Source of the DNA: Anaerolineae bacterium
GTDB lineage: Bacteria > Chloroflexota > Anaerolineae > Aggregatilineales > Phototrophicaceae
DNA: 55,144 nucleotides
Direction of reading: 5' to 3'
Assembly: GCA_022825675.1 (NCBI GenBank)
Contig: JAJDWK010000011.1
Location: 1-55,144 of the forward strand
How positions within the stretch are numbered: the first letter of the stretch is position 1; each line of letters opens with the position of its first letter. Below, piece by piece: positions 51,288 through 55,144 of the stretch. Below the pieces are notes generated by a model, which saw only the letters and a list, made by a program, of their open reading frames with translations, had not been told where the DNA came from and ran no database searches. Position numbers and translations under genes: made by a program.

Positions 51288-52307
51288 ATGTTCAAAAGAC
51301 TCGTAAGTATAGCCCTGCTGCTGGCGCTGCTGTTTCCCCTCGCGGCGGTGCAAGCCGATACCGCAGGCGGCGCGCAGTATTGCGGCAGCCTTGCTGAAAG
51401 CGATTGCCAGCTGCTGCTCGGCAACATTGAAACGATGGATGAAGTCTACTCCTTCGCCTTTTCGATGGCGATGACTTTTGATGTCGATGCTGCCGACCCG
51501 GCAGCGGATATGAGCTTGACGGGCACCGGTGGCGGCGCTTTCAGCATGGACGCGGCGCTGGCGCGGCAAGTGAGCGCCCAATTGGACTCTGCCGCCGCGG
51601 AAGCGATGGCAGCCGCCTTCGAAACCGCGCTGACCAATGTGACAGGCGAAATGTGGCTCGAGCTCGACATTGAATCCGCCTGGGAAGCCGACGAATTCGC
51701 CATGCAGCTGCGCATGAAGGATGGCGTCCTGCTCATGAGCGCCTCGGCGATGGAAGCGCTGATGGAAGAGAACATGGGCGGCATGGAATGGTTCGGCTTG
51801 GACTTCACTGGCGCTTCGGATATGCTGATGTCGGAGCTGGGTGTGGATGTCTTGGCGGAGCAGCCGCCCGCGATGACGGAAGAAATGCAGCAGGCGCTAG
51901 ACGACGCCGTCATGATTTCCCGCTTGCCAGACAGCGAAGTGAACGGCAGCGCGGTCGCCGTATTTGAAACCAGCGGCGAGCTCGCCGCCATGATAGCGTA
52001 TTTGGAGCATGCGGACATGGCAGCCAGCGGCGCGGACGCAAACGAGACCACCGTGGCGCTAGACATGCTGCGGGACATCACGGTGCAGGAAGATGTTCAG
52101 CGCGAATACATCGGCTTGGATGACGGTTATACCCATCGGCACGAGCTGGTACTCGCCGCCATTTTGAAGGAAGGCGAAGCCGGCGAGACTTCCCTGAATC
52201 TGAGTATGGATATTGAGCTGAAGGCTTTCAACCAGCCGGTGGAAGTAGAGATTCCCGAGGATGCTTTCGCCATCCCGCTGGGCATGATGATGCAAATGCA
52301 AAACTAG
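51288..52307 (+). CDS. Secreted Met-rich protein, LolA/LppX-like by pattern
   Basis: The 339-residue protein has a signal peptide (LVSIALLLALLFPLAAVQA). It is rich in Met, Ala and Glu, with AEAMAAAFETALTNVTGEMWLE and ILKEGEAGETSLNLSMDIEL, an alternation that could be a LolA-like lipid-binding half barrel. The assignment is weak. Its start is ATG 51288 with GAAGGAG 7 bp upstream. A TATACT at 51248-51253 is a likely -10. It stands alone and ends at a bidirectional terminator. Confidence 0.6.
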   Translation: MFKRLVSIALLLALLFPLAAVQADTAGGAQYCGSLAESDCQLLLGNIETMDEVYSFAFSMAMTFDVDAADPAADMSLTGTGGGAFSMDAALARQVSAQLDSAAAEAMAAAFETALTNVTGEMWLELDIESAWEADEFAMQLRMKDGVLLMSASAMEALMEENMGGMEWFGLDFTGASDMLMSELGVDVLAEQPPAMTEEMQQALDDAVMISRLPDSEVNGSAVAVFETSGELAAMIAYLEHADMAASGADANETTVALDMLRDITVQEDVQREYIGLDDGYTHRHELVLAAILKEGEAGETSLNLSMDIELKAFNQPVEVEIPEDAFAIPLGMMMQMQN

Positions 52308-52325
52308 CGGGCAAGGCATAGAAAA

Positions 52326-52356
52326 GGGCGGGCGCGGAAATAGTTGCGCCCGCCTT
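52326..52356. terminator. Bidirectional terminator
   Basis: A 9-bp GC stem (52327-52335 with 52346-52354) has a 10-nt loop. TTCAAT follows on the plus strand and TTTTC on the minus strand. It would end both the secreted protein gene and the tRNA-Ser transcript. Confidence 0.6.
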
Positions 52357-52380
52357 CAATGTAACGCCGAAAAGACCGCA

Positions 52381-52468
<88 letters not shown>

Positions 52469-52480
52469 CAAGCGCCACCG

Positions 52481-52508
52481 AGTATACAATTTCCTGCTGA
52501 GAATTGAA
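52481..52508 (-). promoter_or_regulatory. Probable promoter of tRNA-Ser
   Basis: Minus strand: TTCAAT (52503-52508), 16 bp, TATACT (52481-52486). The start near 52474 is 6 bases ahead of the tRNA. The -35 is poor. Confidence 0.45.
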
Positions 52509-52538
52509 TAGCCTCTTGCGCGGGGCTATTGTCCCAAA

Positions 52539-53033
52539 TTATTTCTGTGATGGCTCAGGCAGCCGCCGTTTTTTAGCGCGCAGCTCGCGGAAAAAGGCGC
52601 GCAGGAGTTCCGCCGCTTCTTCCGCGTACAAACCATACTCGACATGCAAGCGGTGGTTGAGCCGATGGTGGCGGGTGATATCCAGGACGCTGCCGGCGGC
52701 GCCAGCTTTGGGGTCAGGCGCGGCATAGACCAGACGCGGCAGGCGCGCCAGCACCATCGCGCCCGCGCACATGGCGCAGGGCTCCAAAGTGCAATACAGG
52801 GTCGCGCCATCAAGCCGCCAGCTTTTTAGCGCCGCCGCCGCCTGCCGCAGAGCGAGTATCTCGGCATGCGCGGTGGGGTCCTTATCCGCCTCGCGCCGGT
52901 TGAAGCCGCGCCCGATGACCACCCCCTGATGCACAACAAGCGCGCCGATAGGCACATCGCCCGCCGCCAGCGCCCGCTCCGCTTCTTTGAGGGCGGCGCG
53001 CATCCAGCGCCGATCGTCTTCGGTGATGGGCAT
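52539..53033 (-). CDS. tadA: tRNA-specific adenosine deaminase
   Basis: TadA turns A34 of tRNA-Arg(ACG) to inosine. The 164-residue protein has the zinc deaminase motifs: TAHAEILAL (His and catalytic Glu) and TLEPCAMCAGAM (two Cys), with GDVPIGALVV at the start. Length and tail (EYGLYAEEAAELLRAFF) are normal. A small acidic protein gene ends 2 bp upstream in the same direction. Other deaminases are possible, but this pattern is TadA's. Confidence 0.93.
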   Translation of the reverse strand: MPITEDDRRWMRAALKEAERALAAGDVPIGALVVHQGVVIGRGFNRREADKDPTAHAEILALRQAAAALKSWRLDGATLYCTLEPCAMCAGAMVLARLPRLVYAAPDPKAGAAGSVLDITRHHRLNHRLHVEYGLYAEEAAELLRAFFRELRAKKRRLPEPSQK

Positions 53034-53035
53034 GG

Positions 53036-53578
53036 CTAAAACATGCTGATTTGCTGCGGCGCGTCCGGGTCCTCAGCGGCTTCTACATTCTCGCTTGCTA
53101 CATCGTCATCTTCAGCTTCGTCGCTTGCGTCCGCGACCGCGAGCTCCAAGCTGTCTTCGAATGTGACCGGCTCGCTGTCTTCGCTTTCCATAGCTTCCGC
53201 CAAAACTGTCACATCCGGTGCCGGGAAACTGCTGCCCGCTTCAAACGCCTGCTGCTCGGGGTCGACAGCTTTGGGCTGCCCCTCGGCATCAAAGGCGCTT
53301 TCGTCAATGGGCAGGCAATCGGGGCAGCGGCACTCGGCGGGATGCGGCTGCGTTGCGCGCATAATGTCCATATTCGGCACAAAGTCACTGCTGACTTCGT
53401 CGGCGCGCATCGTCGCTTCCAGGCGCAGCTGCCGCAATTCGTCTTCTGTGAAGCCGACATGCTGCATAACAGCCGTCAGGCTTGGCTCGGTCACGCGGTC
53501 GCCCGCGCGCAGCACATGTTTGTAGTGTTCGCGCAGGCTGTTCAGCCATTCCTCAAAGAAGACGCTTCGCGCATTCAT
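53036..53578 (-). CDS. Acidic protein with Cys cluster and C-terminal QISMF
   Basis: The 180-residue protein starts MNARSVFFEEWLNSLREHYKHVL with helical text and TEPSLTAVMQHVGFTEDELRQL. A cluster C-R-C-P-D-C lies near the middle. The second half is acidic and probably disordered (SEDSEPVTFEDSLELAV, EAEDDDVA). It ends PQQISMF, which fits the beta-clamp binding pentapeptide (QL[S/D]LF). I do not recognise the family. ATG 53578 or 53581 is likelier than 53599. It is 2 bp ahead of tadA. Confidence 0.65.
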   Translation of the reverse strand: MNARSVFFEEWLNSLREHYKHVLRAGDRVTEPSLTAVMQHVGFTEDELRQLRLEATMRADEVSSDFVPNMDIMRATQPHPAECRCPDCLPIDESAFDAEGQPKAVDPEQQAFEAGSSFPAPDVTVLAEAMESEDSEPVTFEDSLELAVADASDEAEDDDVASENVEAAEDPDAPQQISMF

Positions 53579-53650
53579 CATGCCCGCCTTTAGGCGCAAC
53601 TATACAATTTCATCATCAGCGAAAGTGTACCACAGCGCCCTGCCTGCCGC

Positions 53651-55144
53651 TCAGCCCGCCGGCTGCTGCTGCGCGGGATGGCGCTGATAGAGCCAAGTGA
53701 GATGCGCCAGCATCGGCGCTGGTTCCTGCAGCGCCGCCCCGCTGATGCGCCAAGTCCAGTTGCCGCTGGCGACACCGGGCGTATTCATGCGCGCCTCGCT
53801 GCCAAGCTCCAGCGCATCCTGCAGCGGCATGATAAATACCCGCCCGGGCGAGCGCATGCCCAGCCGCGCCAGCGCCCAGACAATATCGTCTGTGCTCTGC
53901 CCCAGGTAATCGCGGGCGAAGGCGCGGCTGCCTTCGTCAATTTCATCTTCCCACCAGCCGCGGGTGGTATTGTTGTCGTGCGTGCCGGTATAGACGATGC
54001 AATTCTCGGGATGATTGTGCGGCAGGAAAGGATTATTCGGGTCGCTAAAGGCGAATTGCAGCACCTTCATGCCCGGCAAGCCATAGGCATCGCGCAGCGC
54101 TTCCACCGGCGGCGTAATCAGTCCCAAATCCTCAGCGATTATGGGCAGCTCGCCCAGCGCCGCTTTGACCGCGTCAAAAAATTGCGCGCCCGGCCCCGCA
54201 ACCCAGCGCCCCTGTATCGCCGTTTCTTGATTTGCCGGGATTTCCCAATAGGCTTCAAAACCGCGAAAATGGTCGATGCGCGCCGCATCCACCAGGCGCA
54301 GCAGCGCCTTGATGCGCTCCAGCCACCAGGGGTAGCCAGCGGCATGCAGCCGCCCCCAGCGATACAGAGGGTTGCCCCAGCGCTGCCCTGTCGGGCTGAA
54401 ATAATCTGGCGGCACACCCGCGACTACGCTGGGATTGCCTGCCTCATCCAGGAAATAATCCCGCTGATGCGCCCAGACATCAGCGCTGTCATGGGCGACA
54501 AATATCGGCAGGTCGCCAATAATGCTGATGCCTTTGGCGCGGCAATGCGCCCGCAGCGCCAGCCACTGCCGCTGGAACAGCCACTGGCGGAAGTGCACGG
54601 CGGCAATCTGCTCGGCATAGTCTGCCCGCGCCGCCGTCAGCGCCGCCGCTTCCCGCCGCCGCAGCGGGCGCTCCCACTCGACCCAAGGTCTGAGATTGCG
54701 CGCGTGCTTCAAGGCGATGAACAGGGCATAGTCCTCCAGCCAAAAGCTGTTTTCGGCGACAAAAGCGTCAAATTCCGCCTTTAGCCCGCCGGGATCACGG
54801 CGGAAGCGCTGCCAAGCCAGGGACAATTTCTGATTGTGATAAGGGATGACCCAGGCATACTCGACGCGCTCTGGCGGGAAGGGTGGCGCATCACTTAGGT
54901 CGCTTTTCTGCAGCAGCCCATCCGCGACCAGCAAGTCCAGGCTGATGAGATTGCTGTTGCCGGCAAATGCCGAGAGCGTCTGATAAGGCGAATCGCCATA
55001 GCTGGTGGGACCCAGCGGCAGCACCTGCCAGACAGATTGCCCCTGCGCCGCCAGCCAATCAACGAAGCGGTAAGCGCCAGCGCCCAGGTCGCCAATGCCA
55101 TAGCTGCCGGGCAAGGAACTGGGATGGAGCAGGATGCCGCTAGA
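53651..55144 (-). CDS. malQ: 4-alpha-glucanotransferase (amylomaltase), 5' end cut by window
   Basis: MalQ moves glucan chains between maltodextrins in the cytosol (GH77). The frame is open to the right edge and reads SSGILLHPSSLPGSYGIGD at the start, so only a few N-terminal residues are missing. Of 497 residues seen, key sites are GDLPIFVAHDSADVWAH, DAARIDHFRGF with the nucleophile Asp, IIAEDLGLITP with the acid Glu, and TGTHDNNTTRGW with His-Asp. A TTG at 55114 is not the true start. It lies 73 bp upstream of the small acidic protein on the same strand. Confidence 0.95.
   Translation of the reverse strand, partial: SSGILLHPSSLPGSYGIGDLGAGAYRFVDWLAAQGQSVWQVLPLGPTSYGDSPYQTLSAFAGNSNLISLDLLVADGLLQKSDLSDAPPFPPERVEYAWVIPYHNQKLSLAWQRFRRDPGGLKAEFDAFVAENSFWLEDYALFIALKHARNLRPWVEWERPLRRREAAALTAARADYAEQIAAVHFRQWLFQRQWLALRAHCRAKGISIIGDLPIFVAHDSADVWAHQRDYFLDEAGNPSVVAGVPPDYFSPTGQRWGNPLYRWGRLHAAGYPWWLERIKALLRLVDAARIDHFRGFEAYWEIPANQETAIQGRWVAGPGAQFFDAVKAALGELPIIAEDLGLITPPVEALRDAYGLPGMKVLQFAFSDPNNPFLPHNHPENCIVYTGTHDNNTTRGWWEDEIDEGSRAFARDYLGQSTDDIVWALARLGMRSPGRVFIMPLQDALELGSEARMNTPGVASGNWTWRISGAALQEPAPMLAHLTWLYQRHPAQQQPAG

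Noticed and set aside
51020..51427. A 135-residue minus-strand frame through the repeat region.
   Set aside because: It runs from the repeat into the antisense of the secreted protein gene and has no family features.

Overview
This 55 kb window reads as the chromosome of a GC-rich, free-living bacterium, most likely a member of the Chloroflexota (Anaerolineae-like). That placement is inferred from gene style: many secreted proteins with bacterial SH3 domains and long Thr/Pro/Ala linkers, a SWIM zinc-finger protein, DUF309, Uma2, an FmdB-type protein and a short sigma-A-like factor. No rRNA or other marker here fixes the taxonomy. The first ~650 bases are visibly AT-richer than the rest and hold the frameshifted tail of a restriction-endonuclease-like gene, so the left edge looks like the border of an acquired island.

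Layout. 0.7-10.3 kb: a SWIM protein, a CofE-like F420 ligase, a large secreted TSP3/WD40 protein, an FHA membrane protein, an SH3 lipoprotein, a concanavalin-fold protein, a polyprenyl synthase and an LppX-like secreted protein. 10.3-18.9 kb: envelope and sugar genes (a membrane GT2, a class A PBP, a GT4, an M28 peptidase, an SDR) plus a TIR-FHA fusion. 18.9-26.5 kb: the sigma factor behind DUF177 with a near-consensus promoter, a pseudo-receiver/DUF309 protein, an S9 peptidase, a methyltransferase, a GT4 and an OmpR-type regulator. 26.6-31.3 kb: a minus-strand set of lipoprotein, guaA, SDR, a SixA-nitroreductase fusion and an FmdB-like gene. 31.4-39.5 kb: acpS, a PucR regulator, a Met-Asp repeat secreted protein, deoC, the prfA-prmC pair, a PAS kinase-like protein and a NYN nuclease. 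39.6-39.8 kb: tRNA-Pro, tRNA-Gly and a CAT-anticodon tRNA. 39.9-55.1 kb: a J-domain protein, a family 4 UDG, Uma2, YdcF, an M20 amidohydrolase, two GNATs, coaX, an ADP-ribosylglycohydrolase, tRNA-Asn, a solute-binding protein, a LOG family protein, a secreted protein, tRNA-Ser, tadA, a small acidic protein and malQ, which runs off the right edge.

Most genes are housekeeping or envelope functions in short operons. Three themes stand out. First, several members of metal-binding families have lost their ligand cysteines: DUF177, FmdB, the second SWIM repeat, and all four Fe-S cysteines of the UDG. Second, signalling proteins lack their phospho-residues: the response regulator has Glu for the acceptor Asp, and the kinase-like protein has Thr for the phospho-accepting His. 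Third, the longer intergenic gaps are filled by dispersed inverted-repeat elements of at least two related families, one nested in the other.

I see no CRISPR array, no intact transposase, no phage genes and no rRNA. The best candidates for something little described are the TIR-FHA fusion, the SixA-nitroreductase fusion, the Met-Asp repeat protein, the phospho-residue-less regulator and kinase-like protein, and the intergenic repeats.
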